A DNA stretch of 64,000 nt from Streptomyces sp. DHE7-1. Its GTDB lineage: Bacteria > Actinomycetota > Actinomycetes > Streptomycetales > Streptomycetaceae. This document shows positions 26,722 through 35,109 of this stretch, in pieces. The stretch lies in contig JACJDG010000003.1 of NCBI GenBank assembly GCA_016432725.1, forward strand, positions 3,968,001-4,032,000, read 5' to 3'. A program made the position numbers and the translations under genes. The first letter of the stretch is position 1, and every line of letters starts with the position of its first letter. Below the pieces are notes generated by a model. The model had not been told where the DNA came from. It saw nothing but the letters and a program-made list of their open reading frames with translations, and ran no database searches.

Positions 26722-28118
26722 TTGGGGATCCTCACCTTCATGCCCTCATGCACGCCGGGACCGCTGACCTCGACCTTGCCGCCGGCGAACAGCCCCGTCC
26801 GCACGGGGACGAAGCGCCCCGGACCACCGGCGTCCCCGCCCGCGCCGTCCCGGGTGCCGTCGTCGGCGAGCTCCAGGCCGTATCCGCCCTCGGCGAGCGC
26901 GGCCAGCGCGGCGACCGGCACCGTGAGGACGTCCCTGCGCTGCTTCTGCGTGTAGCGGACGGTGACCGGTCCGCTCTGCATCCGGCCCAGGGAGCCCTGG
27001 TCGTCGAAGGTGATCACGACGGAGACCGTCGCGGACTTGCCGTCCGCACCGCCGCCGGAACCCCCGTCCGTGCCTCCGCCGTCGCCTCCGCCGTCCCCCG
27101 CGCCGTCACCGCCCCCGCCGGACGCCGAGGAGGCGTCCGAGCCCAGGCTGGCGACGGTGCCCTTGACCGAGCGGCCGTCGGGCAGGTCCACGGTGACCTG
27201 GCTGCCGCGCCGCGCCCAGTCCGTGTCGGCGGCGGGAGCGCCGACCGTCACCATGCGGGAGGTGCTGGTGTAACTGACCTGACCGCCGGCCGCCTCGTCG
27301 CCGACGCGGGCGCTGGTGCCCGCGACCCGGACCGGCCCGGGCGCGTACACGACGTCGCCGGTGCCGACCCTGCCGGTCTGCGGCAGCCCCAGGTCCTTTT
27401 GCCAGCGCCGGACGGCGTTCGCGGTCAGCTCGGTGTACGACTCGTCGACGGTGAACCCCGAGTAGCCGAGGGCGCTGAGGTTGCTCTCGAACTGCTTGAC
27501 GTCCATGCCGTTCAGGGGCGCCGCCGCGGCGGCACCCGGGCGGGTGACCGAGGCGGACGGGGTGGCCCCGGCCGGGGACTTGCCGCCCGCCGGGCGGCCG
27601 TCGCCCGCGTCCGCGCCCTCGCCCGCTCCCGCGGTGTCCGAGTGCTCCGGCTCGACGACGCCCAGGTCGCGGTACATCGGCAGGCTGCCGTACAGCAGGA
27701 CCACGGGACGGTCGTCGGCCCGCATCACCGCCTGACCGCGCCGCAGGGTGGTGCCGGCGGCGGGCAGCCAGGTCACCGTGCCCTTCGCCTTGACCGGGAA
27801 GGGGACCTGGGGGCCGTGGCCGAGCTGTCCGTCGACCTCGGTCTGGTCGGTGAGGGTCGCCCGGGTGACGTGCACGACCTGGCTGCTGCGGCCCGGCGCC
27901 CGGCCGTCGTCGTCCGGGCCGCCGCCCCCGCCGAGACCGAGGGCACCGGCCACGCTGACGCCGGTCACGACGAGGAAGCCGGCCACGACGAGGGCGAGCC
28001 TGTTACGCCGGCGGGCGGCGGCCCGGTCCGGGCCGGTGCCCGGGCCCGCGTCCCCCGGCTCCTCGGAGCCGGCCGCTCCCGCCGCCGGCTCGTGGTGTCC
28101 GTCCTTCATGACGTCCAC
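26718..28118 (-). CDS. Peptidoglycan-binding periplasmic adaptor-like protein
   Basis: A 466-residue protein with a single N-terminal membrane anchor (LALVVAGFLVVTGVSVAGAL), an HlyD/RND-like barrel-sandwich part (FPVKAKGTVTWLPAAGTTLR), an Ala/Gly/Asp-rich linker, a peptidoglycan-binding-1 domain (DVKQFESNLSALGYSGFTVD, with AVRRWQKDLGLPQTG), and a beta-barrel C-terminus with a low-complexity Gly/Asp loop. It would link the ABC exporter to the cell wall. This domain combination with a MacB-like ABC pair is typical of actinobacterial export systems with no known substrate. Confidence 0.85.
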   Translation of the reverse strand: MDVMKDGHHEPAAGAAGSEEPGDAGPGTGPDRAAARRRNRLALVVAGFLVVTGVSVAGALGLGGGGGPDDDGRAPGRSSQVVHVTRATLTDQTEVDGQLGHGPQVPFPVKAKGTVTWLPAAGTTLRRGQAVMRADDRPVVLLYGSLPMYRDLGVVEPEHSDTAGAGEGADAGDGRPAGGKSPAGATPSASVTRPGAAAAAPLNGMDVKQFESNLSALGYSGFTVDESYTELTANAVRRWQKDLGLPQTGRVGTGDVVYAPGPVRVAGTSARVGDEAAGGQVSYTSTSRMVTVGAPAADTDWARRGSQVTVDLPDGRSVKGTVASLGSDASSASGGGGDGAGDGGGDGGGTDGGSGGGADGKSATVSVVITFDDQGSLGRMQSGPVTVRYTQKQRRDVLTVPVAALAALAEGGYGLELADDGTRDGAGGDAGGPGRFVPVRTGLFAGGKVEVSGPGVHEGMKVRIPK

Positions 28119-28130
28119 GGCACCGGCCCG

Positions 28131-28712
28131 TCAGCCCTGGGCCGAGGGCGCGTCTGTGGGCACACCGATGATGGAGCCGCACTCGCGCGTGGCCCGCTTG
28201 GCGCCCGCGGACGTGGAGTCCCAGGTCACGTCGCGGAAGTGGCCACCGGAGTCGGTGTCCGGGAAGTCGGCGGCGCCGTGCTCCTGCATGCACTTGGCGT
28301 ACTTCTGGTTCTTCCGGATCTCCGCCTTGGACAGCTCGGGCTGCTGGGCCTTCTCGACGCTCTCCGGGACGGGCACGCTGAGGTCCGCGCACTTCTCCTG
28401 CGCCTTGAGGGCCTTCGGATCGCGCTTCCACTTGGACTGGTCGCCGAGGTCCACCTTGCCCTGGCCGTCGGGGTCGGGCGCGTCGAGCCCGGCGCCGCGC
28501 AGGCACTCGACCCACTTGCGCTGGGCGTCGACGTACTCGGTCAGCTCGCTCGACGCGTCCTTGGAGGCGCCCGCGCCCGCCTTGCCGCCGCCGGCCGAGG
28601 CGACCTCGCCGCCGTCGTCGCCGTCACCGCCGCAGCCGGCGACGCCCACCACGGCCGCCACCGCCACCCCGACCAGCCAGGTCCGCGTCCCGAACCGCCC
28701 CCGCGCACTCAT
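28131..28712 (-). CDS. Cysteine-rich lipoprotein, first gene of the ABC operon
   Basis: A 193-residue lipoprotein. The signal (TWLVGVAVAAVVGVAGC) ends in a VAGC lipobox, followed by a Gly/Asp-rich spacer. The mature part has Cys pairs in WVECLRGAGLDAPDP, EKCADL, YAKCMQEHGAADFPD and TRECGS, a pattern recurring in Streptomyces lipoproteins next to peptidoglycan-binding adaptors. It lies twelve bases upstream of the adaptor gene and is probably a substrate-binding or sensing subunit exposed outside the membrane. ATG 28712 is preferred over the GTG one codon earlier because of its spacing to AAGGGGA. Confidence 0.8.
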   Translation of the reverse strand: MSARGRFGTRTWLVGVAVAAVVGVAGCGGDGDDGGEVASAGGGKAGAGASKDASSELTEYVDAQRKWVECLRGAGLDAPDPDGQGKVDLGDQSKWKRDPKALKAQEKCADLSVPVPESVEKAQQPELSKAEIRKNQKYAKCMQEHGAADFPDTDSGGHFRDVTWDSTSAGAKRATRECGSIIGVPTDAPSAQG

Positions 28713-28734
28713 CACCGTGTCCCCTTCACGCCGT

Positions 28735-28764
28735 CGCCGCCCCGCCTGTTCGGGCGGGGCGGCG
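28735..28764 (-). terminator. Hairpin after the FG-GAP protein gene
   Basis: A perfect 12-bp stem, CGCCGCCCCGCC (28735-28746) with GGCGGGGCGGCG (28753-28764), separating the FG-GAP gene from the downstream lipoprotein operon on the same strand. Confidence 0.6.
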
Positions 28765-28822
28765 ACGAATGTAGATCCTGGGTGATGAAGGACCTATGAA
28801 GAAGCCGTCAAGAACTGTTCCG

Positions 28823-31800
28823 TCAGGAAAGGGACCTGTAGCCGCTCCATCCGGTGGCGATCCTCACGCGGGACCCGAAGGACCCCTTGCCGTCGCCGCT
28901 GTTGCGCCAGGCGTTGCCGCTGGTGTCCCGGGAGACGAGGTCCACCTTGCCGTCGTCGGTGATGTCACCGACGCCCACCACGGCGTTGTAGGAGGCGCCC
29001 CAGTCGCCGAACACCTTGGCGCGGGCCGCGAAGGTGCCGTCGCCCTTGCCGTGGTAGCGGTAGAGGGTGTTGGCCTTGTCCTGCGCGAGCAGGTCGCCGA
29101 CACCGTCGCCGTCGAGGTCGCCCGCGCCGATGATCTTCTTGTAGCCCCTCCAGCCGTCGTACAGCTTCACGCGGGACGACAGCTTGCCGGCGCTGGTGCC
29201 CTTGTAGAGGTAGACGGCGCCGGTGGAGGCGTTGCGGGTGATCAGGTCCGGGCGCCCGTCGCCGCTGACGTCACCGGGCGAGGTCAGGACGTCGTACTGG
29301 GTCCAGCCGCTGCTCGCGAGGGTGGTGTACGACGTCGACGGCTTGACGGCCGCGTTGCAGCCCGGCTTGTACAGCCGCAGGGCCCCGCTGCTGTGGCGCA
29401 CGAGGACGTCGTTGCAGCGGTCGCCGCTCAGGTCGCCGAAGGGGACGGCCTTGATGGTGGTGGCCCAGCCCGTACCGGTGGTCTTGGAGCCGAACTTGCC
29501 GGTCCCGGTGCCGTACTGGAAGGTCAGGCCGCCGGAGGAGTTCAGCGTGAGCAGATCCCCCCGGCCGTCCGGGCCGTCCAGGCTGCCGAAGTCGTGCCGC
29601 ACGGCCGATCCGCGGGTCAGGAAGCCCTCGCCGGAGGCCACGGTGTCCGCGGTGGCGGCGCCGACGCCGGTCGCCTTCAGGGCCCAGCGGAACCCACCGT
29701 TGGGGAACGGGGTGCCGCCCGACGTCTTGCCGTCCCAGCTCACCGAAACCTGGGACGTGGTCGCGCCGCCGGTGAAGGTACGAGTGCCCCGGGCGGTCGC
29801 GCCGCTCTGCACCGAGGTGAAGGTCAGGGACCAGGAGGTGACCGGGCGGGACAGCCTCACCTGGGTCCAGTGGGGCGTCGAGCCGGGCTCCACGTAGCTC
29901 TCGGTCTCCGTGCCGATGGACGTCACGGCCGACGGGGTGACACCGGTGGTGGCGACGCGCGTGCGCTGGTAGAGGTCGGTCCAGGCGACCAGGCCCGTGT
30001 ACTCGTCCACGGTCCACCGGAAGCGGCGGTCCACGGCGAGGCCCGACTCCGGCACACCGTTGGCGACGACCCGGGTGGCGCCGGTGTCCGCCGCGGTCAG
30101 CAGCAGGGTGCCGGCGGAGTGGTCGTGACGGACCGTGAAGCCGTCGCCGAGCAGCACGTCGCCGCCGGTCACCACGCGGGAGGCGGCCGCCTTGGTGTCG
30201 TAGACGCCGGCGGAACCGTCGCCGCAGGCCCAGTACACCCAGCGGCCCGCCGCCTGCAGTTCCTCCGGTACACAGCCGAGGCCCGGCACGGTGACCGTGG
30301 CGAGGGTGCGGTCCGCGGTGAGGCTGTACGAGGTGAGCCTGCCCGCGGTGGTGGTGGCGCTCCACAGCGTGGAGCCGTTCAGCGCGGCGGCGCGCACCGA
30401 GCGCTTCAGCTTCTGGCCCTGCCCGAACTCACCGACGTACTGCGCCGGGGAGGCGCCGCCGGAGTTGTACACCGCGTAGCCGTCGGAGACGTCGACGATC
30501 GAACCGCCCGCGGTGTGGAACTCCAGGTAGTCGCTGGACCATTCGTCGCCGATGGCGACCAGCCGGTCCGCGTTCTCCAGACCGCTGCCGCCCTCGTCGC
30601 CGTCGTAGTAGGTGCCGAGGAAGACGTCCTCGGGGTCGGTGCCGCTGTTGCCCCACAGCATCGAGCAGCCGGCGCCCTGGTACGGGCACGCGGAGGTGAC
30701 CGAGTCGCCGGCCGTCGGCTCGGACGCGGTCAGTCCGGTGCCGCCGTCGGTCGTCAGGGTGCGCACCGTGGTGGTGTCCGAGGTGCTGCCCGGCTTGTCC
30801 TCGGCGACGCGCAGGCTGCCGCGGCTGAGCGCGAGGCCCGTCTTGGCGTTCTCGACGGCCGGGACCTGGGACACCTTCTCCAACTGCGGCGAGCCGTCTT
30901 CTCCCGGTCCGACGCGCCGCACCCACCAGTCGGCCGGGCCGGTGCCGCCGGTGACGACGGCGCCGCCGCCGGAGGCGTGGACCGCGTACTCGCCGGCCTT
31001 GTCCAGCAGGGTCCGCGACGAGCCGTCCGCGAGGGACACGGCGGTCAGTTCGCTGGTCCCGGTGCCGGTGTGCAGGGGCAGCAGCAGCCAGTCGCCGCTG
31101 AGCACCGGAGCACCGTCCAGGGTGGCGCCGGGGGCCGGCAGGTCGAGCACCTGCTCGGCGCCGCCCGGGTCGGTGCGCTGCTTCAGGTGCAGATCGCCGG
31201 AGGCGGCGTCGTACCAGCCGGTGTGGTCCTCGCTCTGGACGGTGACCGGGCGGGCACCCGTACCGGTGAAGGCCTGGGTGGCCACGGCCGTGTCGAGGTC
31301 GAGGTAGTACAGGTTCGAGTCCACCCTGACCAGGGCGCCGTGTTCGTCCACGACGGTGATCGCGCCGGAGTTGACGCGCAGCCAGGAAGGCTGGATGGCG
31401 CGGGCGCGCCACTGGCCGTCCACGCGGTCGATCAGGTCGCGCTCGGTGACGACGGTCTTCCCGGCCAGTCCCCGGTACGCGGTGGCGGCCGTGAACGACG
31501 AAGTGGTCCGCGTCTTCGGGTCCCACAGGGTCACGATCTTGTCCGACACGCTCGACGGCAGCGCGACCAGGTCGGCGTCCGAGCCGTACAGGCCCGTCGA
31601 GCAGGTCATCGAGCCCAGGTTCGCGCAGGAGCCGACCGGTGTGTAGGCGCCGTCCTTCGTGCTCACGACCGTGGTCGTGCCGTCGGCGTAGTCCGTCCAC
31701 AGCAGCCCGGGGACCCCGCTCGCCCGGTGCAGGAACCCGCTCTGCCCGGCGACGAGCGGCCGGTCGGTGCGCGGGTAGGCGGAGGAGCCGGGGTGGCTCA

Positions 31801-31951
31801 GTGTGATCTCGGTGGTGCCCGGCGCCGTGTCGGCCGGGTCGGCGGAAGCGCCGTTCTCCGGCAGTACGGCCGCGGACACGGCCGCCACGGCGACCGCGAA
31901 CGAGGAGACGGCCGCGGTCACGCCGCGCCGTCTCGGGGCGTGTCTGCCCAC
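28823..31951 (-). CDS. Large secreted FG-GAP/VCBS repeat protein
   Basis: A 1042-residue exported protein. The start is the GTG at 31951 after a GGGAGGG ribosome-binding site; a Sec signal (AAVSSFAVAVAAVSAAVL) follows. The long N-terminal part looks like a beta-propeller with Asp/Gly/Ser-rich blades. Around residues 720-790 is a FlgD/Ig-like domain (SWDGKTSGGTPFPNGGFRWA). The C-terminus carries five FG-GAP/VCBS repeats such as SPGDVSGDGRPDLI, GAGDLDGDGVGDLL and GVGDITDDGKVDLV, which bind Ca2+ through DxDxDG loops. It is probably an extracellular adhesion or scaffold protein; no enzymatic domain is seen. Confidence 0.88.
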   Translation of the reverse strand: MGRHAPRRRGVTAAVSSFAVAVAAVSAAVLPENGASADPADTAPGTTEITLSHPGSSAYPRTDRPLVAGQSGFLHRASGVPGLLWTDYADGTTTVVSTKDGAYTPVGSCANLGSMTCSTGLYGSDADLVALPSSVSDKIVTLWDPKTRTTSSFTAATAYRGLAGKTVVTERDLIDRVDGQWRARAIQPSWLRVNSGAITVVDEHGALVRVDSNLYYLDLDTAVATQAFTGTGARPVTVQSEDHTGWYDAASGDLHLKQRTDPGGAEQVLDLPAPGATLDGAPVLSGDWLLLPLHTGTGTSELTAVSLADGSSRTLLDKAGEYAVHASGGGAVVTGGTGPADWWVRRVGPGEDGSPQLEKVSQVPAVENAKTGLALSRGSLRVAEDKPGSTSDTTTVRTLTTDGGTGLTASEPTAGDSVTSACPYQGAGCSMLWGNSGTDPEDVFLGTYYDGDEGGSGLENADRLVAIGDEWSSDYLEFHTAGGSIVDVSDGYAVYNSGGASPAQYVGEFGQGQKLKRSVRAAALNGSTLWSATTTAGRLTSYSLTADRTLATVTVPGLGCVPEELQAAGRWVYWACGDGSAGVYDTKAAASRVVTGGDVLLGDGFTVRHDHSAGTLLLTAADTGATRVVANGVPESGLAVDRRFRWTVDEYTGLVAWTDLYQRTRVATTGVTPSAVTSIGTETESYVEPGSTPHWTQVRLSRPVTSWSLTFTSVQSGATARGTRTFTGGATTSQVSVSWDGKTSGGTPFPNGGFRWALKATGVGAATADTVASGEGFLTRGSAVRHDFGSLDGPDGRGDLLTLNSSGGLTFQYGTGTGKFGSKTTGTGWATTIKAVPFGDLSGDRCNDVLVRHSSGALRLYKPGCNAAVKPSTSYTTLASSGWTQYDVLTSPGDVSGDGRPDLITRNASTGAVYLYKGTSAGKLSSRVKLYDGWRGYKKIIGAGDLDGDGVGDLLAQDKANTLYRYHGKGDGTFAARAKVFGDWGASYNAVVGVGDITDDGKVDLVSRDTSGNAWRNSGDGKGSFGSRVRIATGWSGYRSLS

Positions 31952-32072
31952 GTGAGGTTCCCTCCCCGCGAGGGCCCCCGCCCTCGCCAAGTGAGCGGAC
32001 TTTACCAGCACTTTTACCGTTGTTGATCGTGGAGAGGGAGGGGCCCGGTCGATCGGCGGCACGCGGCCCGGA

Positions 32073-32816
32073 TCACGTGCCGGCGTCGGCGTCCGTGTCC
32101 GTGTCGGTGTCGGTGTCGGTGTCCGTGTCCGGATCGGCCTCCTCCTCAACGTCCGGGTACGCGCCGTCCTCCATCAGCCGTTCGGCGATGTCGTCGGACC
32201 AGTGCTGTGCCCAGGCGCGCAGGGCGAGGACCTGGGGTTCGTCCAGGCCGTACCGGCGGAAGTCGGCGTCGGCGTAGAAGTCCGTGCCGGTGAGCCGGGA
32301 CTGGAGGGTGGGCAGGTCGAAGGGGTCGTGGGCGTGACGACGGCCCAGCTCCTCCAGACGGGGCAGGGAGAACCGGGCGGCGGCGCCCCGCGCGTCGACG
32401 AGGTCGACGGCCGCTCCCCGGTCGTACAGCGCGCGGATCTTCGTGCCGACCGCGTCCTCCGGCGACAGGGCGGGCCCGTACTCCGTCAGCTCGGGCGGCT
32501 GCCAGAAGGCTTCCTTGTGCAGCGCGAGCGCGATGGGCTCCCCGCTCGGCGGATCGGTGACGGTGAGCTGCGCGGTCAGCGCGGTGACTGCCCCGACCCG
32601 GACCCGGCGCCCGCGCGCCTCCAGGGCCGAATCGACGGCGGCCACGATCCGCTCCATGACCTCGGGGCTCTCGGTGGCGAAGTCGACGTTGGCGTGCGGA
32701 CGGGACACCAGGCCGTGCGCCTGCAGGGCGTAGCCGCCGGCGAGCACGAGCGCGTAGGGGCTGCCCGCGGCCGGAACGTCCGCGAGAAGTCGCCGCTGGG
32801 GGTCTGAGGGGGTCAC
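32073..32816 (-). CDS. AbiEii/AbiGii-like nucleotidyltransferase with TD-repeat tail
   Basis: A 247-residue protein of the nucleotidyltransferase family to which AbiE toxins belong. The NTase signature is LAGGYALQAHG (Gly27-Gly28) followed by RPHANVDFATES. The first metal-binding Asp of the usual DxD is Asn43 here and only Asp45 remains, so catalysis may be impaired. The rest of the fold is intact (TKIRALYDRGAAVDLVD). The C-terminus ends in an acidic TDTDTDTDTD tract encoded by a hexanucleotide repeat. The start is the GTG at 32816. No cognate AbiEi-type antitoxin gene is adjacent. Confidence 0.75.
   Translation of the reverse strand: MTPSDPQRRLLADVPAAGSPYALVLAGGYALQAHGLVSRPHANVDFATESPEVMERIVAAVDSALEARGRRVRVGAVTALTAQLTVTDPPSGEPIALALHKEAFWQPPELTEYGPALSPEDAVGTKIRALYDRGAAVDLVDARGAAARFSLPRLEELGRRHAHDPFDLPTLQSRLTGTDFYADADFRRYGLDEPQVLALRAWAQHWSDDIAERLMEDGAYPDVEEEADPDTDTDTDTDTDTDADAGT
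32093..32131. repeat. Hexanucleotide tandem repeat, unit GTGTCG/GTGTCC
   Basis: About six to seven consecutive six-base units encode alternating Thr-Asp at the end of the AbiEii-like protein. Because the unit is a multiple of three, changes in copy number would lengthen or shorten the acidic tail without breaking the frame. Confidence 0.85.
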
Positions 32817-32883
32817 GGCATCCGTACTCTGCCAGACGGGGGCGGGGTGGTGGGGTGCCCCGCCAAGGAAGTCGTGGCTGTAT

Positions 32884-33219
32884 TCACGCCGGCCGCATGA
32901 CCTTGTTCTCAGGCGCCAGCAGTCAGCGGAAATGGTCGACGAGCGGCTCCACCAGGTGCGGATCACGCAGCACCACACCGAATTCGATGTTGTCGGACAA
33001 GGCACGATCAGTCAGGTTGGCGCTGCCCAGCAGCGCGGTATGTCGATCGGCGGCGATCAGCTCGGCGTGCAGGACGCCCGACGACCCGACCCGATGCCAG
33101 ACGCGCACACGGCCGGGAAGCGCGGCGAATGCCGCCGACGCCTGTGTGGACTCTTCGAGCAGGAGATCGACGTGAACCCCTCGGTCGAGAGTGACGGGAG
33201 ATCTGGAGCCGCGTGGCAC
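32884..33219 (-). pseudogene. Phospholipase-D-family relic, DrmC-like C-terminus
   Basis: The fragment contains one PLD half-site, VLHAELIAADRHTALL followed by GSANLTDRALSDNIEFGVV. In active members the motif is HxK; here it is HAE, with Lys replaced. A TGA at 32923-32925 interrupts the frame where Trp would be expected after VEPLVDHFR, and the frame then continues as LLAPENKVMRPA to a natural stop. The N-terminal half is absent. The segment most resembles the C-terminus of DrmC-type proteins of DISARM defence systems, recognised from memory; no other DISARM component is present. Three independent lesions make real decay likely. Confidence 0.6.
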
Positions 33220-33524
33220 GGGCGTGCGGATGCGGCGAGTGGACGCGTTCGTGGTGTTTCAGGAGTGAGGGGGCTGGCGACCCGTTACCAGGGCCGAGCT
33301 CTGAGACGGCATTCGCTCGTGGACTACGGGACCGGTCTGGTCGAACAAGGTTCCTGAGCCTCTGATCCCGTCAGTGTCGGCACCTGAGAGGAGGGCCTCC
33401 TGGTAGTTCGGGGCGCAAACCAATCCGATCGCCAAGAGGCCCTGTTGGCGCAGTCCCTCGCGCGCGACTTCGGATCTAGATCCATGAGGCGCTCGTACAC
33501 ACGCCGTAAGCGGGCGGGACGCGT
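33220..33524. other. Non-coding stretch upstream of the PLD relic
   Basis: About 305 bp with lower GC and no convincing coding frame. It may contain the rubble of the missing N-terminal half of the PLD gene, but no motif can be aligned by eye. Confidence 0.4.
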
Positions 33525-34454
33525 CTACGGTTCGAGCGGAAGGGATGTCTGTTCTGCCGCCGGGCCGAGATAGGTGTACTCGGTCGACCGTGCGATACCC
33601 ACGGAGTCCAGCCGCTGGCGGAAGCGCACGCGGAAATGGACGTTGTCGCCGAGACCCGGGCGCATGCGCAGCAACTCTTCCGGCTCTTCGAACCGGACGT
33701 CGTAGGCGTACGCGTTCTTGGCGGTCCCCGTCTTGACCTTCACCCAGCCGCTTTCGCGGAGTTCTGTGATGCGACCGGAGATCGTGATCTCCTGGTCGCG
33801 GTTCCGGGTCTCCCGCAACCGTTCCACGTAGTGCCTGCCTCGTTCGGTCAGCTGCGCGCGGCGCATGCCTCCGTCGGCGGCGTACCAGGTCATCCCCAGG
33901 TCGAGGCTGTACCTGCCCAGGGCCCGGGACAGCGACTCCACGGCGTCGAAGAGCCGGGCCCACTCGCGGACATCACCCTCCGCCTCCAGCGCGGTCAGCA
34001 ACTCGGTGAGTGTGCGCATGCCCGTGCCGGCCGCAGAGGTGGTGGGGGCCTCAATAGCGTCCGGCTCCGCGGAGCCACCGGTGGTGACAGGCCGGGCGTG
34101 CACCACAGTGCTGCCCGCCGAGACGCCGGTGAGTTCCAGAAGGACCGGCGTGCCCGCGGCAGCGGAGATCGCTGCCTCCACCGGGTGCAGGAGGGCGTCT
34201 CCCCATTGAAAGCGCAGAGCTCCCGCCTCGGTGTCGGGACCGGTCAGGCGCAGTAGGAGTTCCTCATCGAGTCGGGCCCCGGGTGCGTACTCGCGTGCAG
34301 CGGCGAGACGACTGGACCGGTGCTCGGCCTCGATCTCCTCGTCGTCCCTGTCCTCGGTGCCCAGCTCGTCCAGGAGCCGGGCTGCGTGGTCCGCCGCGCC
34401 CGGATCGTCACCCAGGAGCGCGCGCCTGCGTTCGCGCCAGCTGTCGCCGTTCAC
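33525..34454 (-). CDS. Protein of unknown function paired with the DUF6932 gene
   Basis: A 309-residue soluble acidic protein starting VNGDSWRERRRALLGDDPGA at a GTG that overlaps the stop of the upstream DUF6932 gene (GTGA). The N-terminal third is helical and charged, and a middle part holds LLELTGVSAGSTVVHARPV. The C-terminal 80 residues look beta-rich (EITISGRITELRESGWVKVK, then GDNVHFRVRFRQRLDSVG), possibly an OB-like or wing module. I recognise no family. Tight coupling indicates the two products act together. GC is slightly lower than in core genes. Confidence 0.7.
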   Translation of the reverse strand: MNGDSWRERRRALLGDDPGAADHAARLLDELGTEDRDDEEIEAEHRSSRLAAAREYAPGARLDEELLLRLTGPDTEAGALRFQWGDALLHPVEAAISAAAGTPVLLELTGVSAGSTVVHARPVTTGGSAEPDAIEAPTTSAAGTGMRTLTELLTALEAEGDVREWARLFDAVESLSRALGRYSLDLGMTWYAADGGMRRAQLTERGRHYVERLRETRNRDQEITISGRITELRESGWVKVKTGTAKNAYAYDVRFEEPEELLRMRPGLGDNVHFRVRFRQRLDSVGIARSTEYTYLGPAAEQTSLPLEP

Positions 34455-35035
34455 AGTCGCACCTCCAGGTATCCGCGCGCCGGGGCGGCACTCTGCTCCG
34501 ATGGTGAGCGGTCGGCCTGGCCGGGCAGCCTGCAGCGCTGCCACCAGTCGTCCCACACACCCCGCTGCGTGAAGTATGTCCGCTCTTCGGGCGTGAAGCG
34601 CTCCGGCTCGAAGATGTGAGCCACCGGCTGGTACCCGATGCGGAGCGGGGAGACGCCGAACTTCTCCCTCATTCGTTCCCGACTCTGGAAGGCGGTGGTC
34701 AGCCATTTGGAGCCGGGTCTGCCACGTACCGCACGCTCGGCCCGGGTGTCGATCAGAAGCGTCGCGTCGATGTTCGCAGGGTCGGTCTTCGTGCTGACGA
34801 AGCTGCCACCGAGCCATATCCGGTGGATCAGCGGAAGGCCGGCGAGGACGCTTGCGTACCTGTCCTCCAGCGCGAGGAAAAGATCGACGTAGCTGAGTAA
34901 TCCGTCCCACAGCGCCGTGCGGGTCGCGGAGTCCTGAAACTCCGGCGCGCTCACCAGCATGGACTCTGCGTCGTCGAAGGAGACCGAGTACCGGCCCAGG
35001 GGGAGGAATCCGTTGGCGGCGAAGGTGGGCGGCAT
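34451..35035 (-). CDS. DUF6932-type protein, minimal nucleotidyltransferase-like
   Basis: A 194-residue protein with the motif IWLGGSFVSTK (Gly76-Gly77-Ser78) followed by TDPANIDATLLID (Asn88, Asp90, Asp96). This is the G-S-F...DxD layout of minimal nucleotidyltransferases, with Asn in the first acidic position as in the nearby AbiEii-like protein. The C-terminus has GYQPVAHIFEP and an aromatic segment VWDDWWQRC. It is the first gene of a two-gene unit in the accessory island. A toxin or defence role is inferred only from fold type and setting. Confidence 0.65.
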   Translation of the reverse strand: MPPTFAANGFLPLGRYSVSFDDAESMLVSAPEFQDSATRTALWDGLLSYVDLFLALEDRYASVLAGLPLIHRIWLGGSFVSTKTDPANIDATLLIDTRAERAVRGRPGSKWLTTAFQSRERMREKFGVSPLRIGYQPVAHIFEPERFTPEERTYFTQRGVWDDWWQRCRLPGQADRSPSEQSAAPARGYLEVRL

Positions 35036-35109
35036 GTGAGTTCCTGTCGGGTGCCAGGTGTCGGAGCGTCGTCACATCGGTCGGGGCCGGGCCCGGGGCG
35101 GGGTACGGG

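Noticed and set aside
28796..32026. 1076-codon plus-strand frame opposite the FG-GAP gene
   Set aside because: Repetitive Gly/Val/Arg composition caused by the FG-GAP repeats on the other strand.
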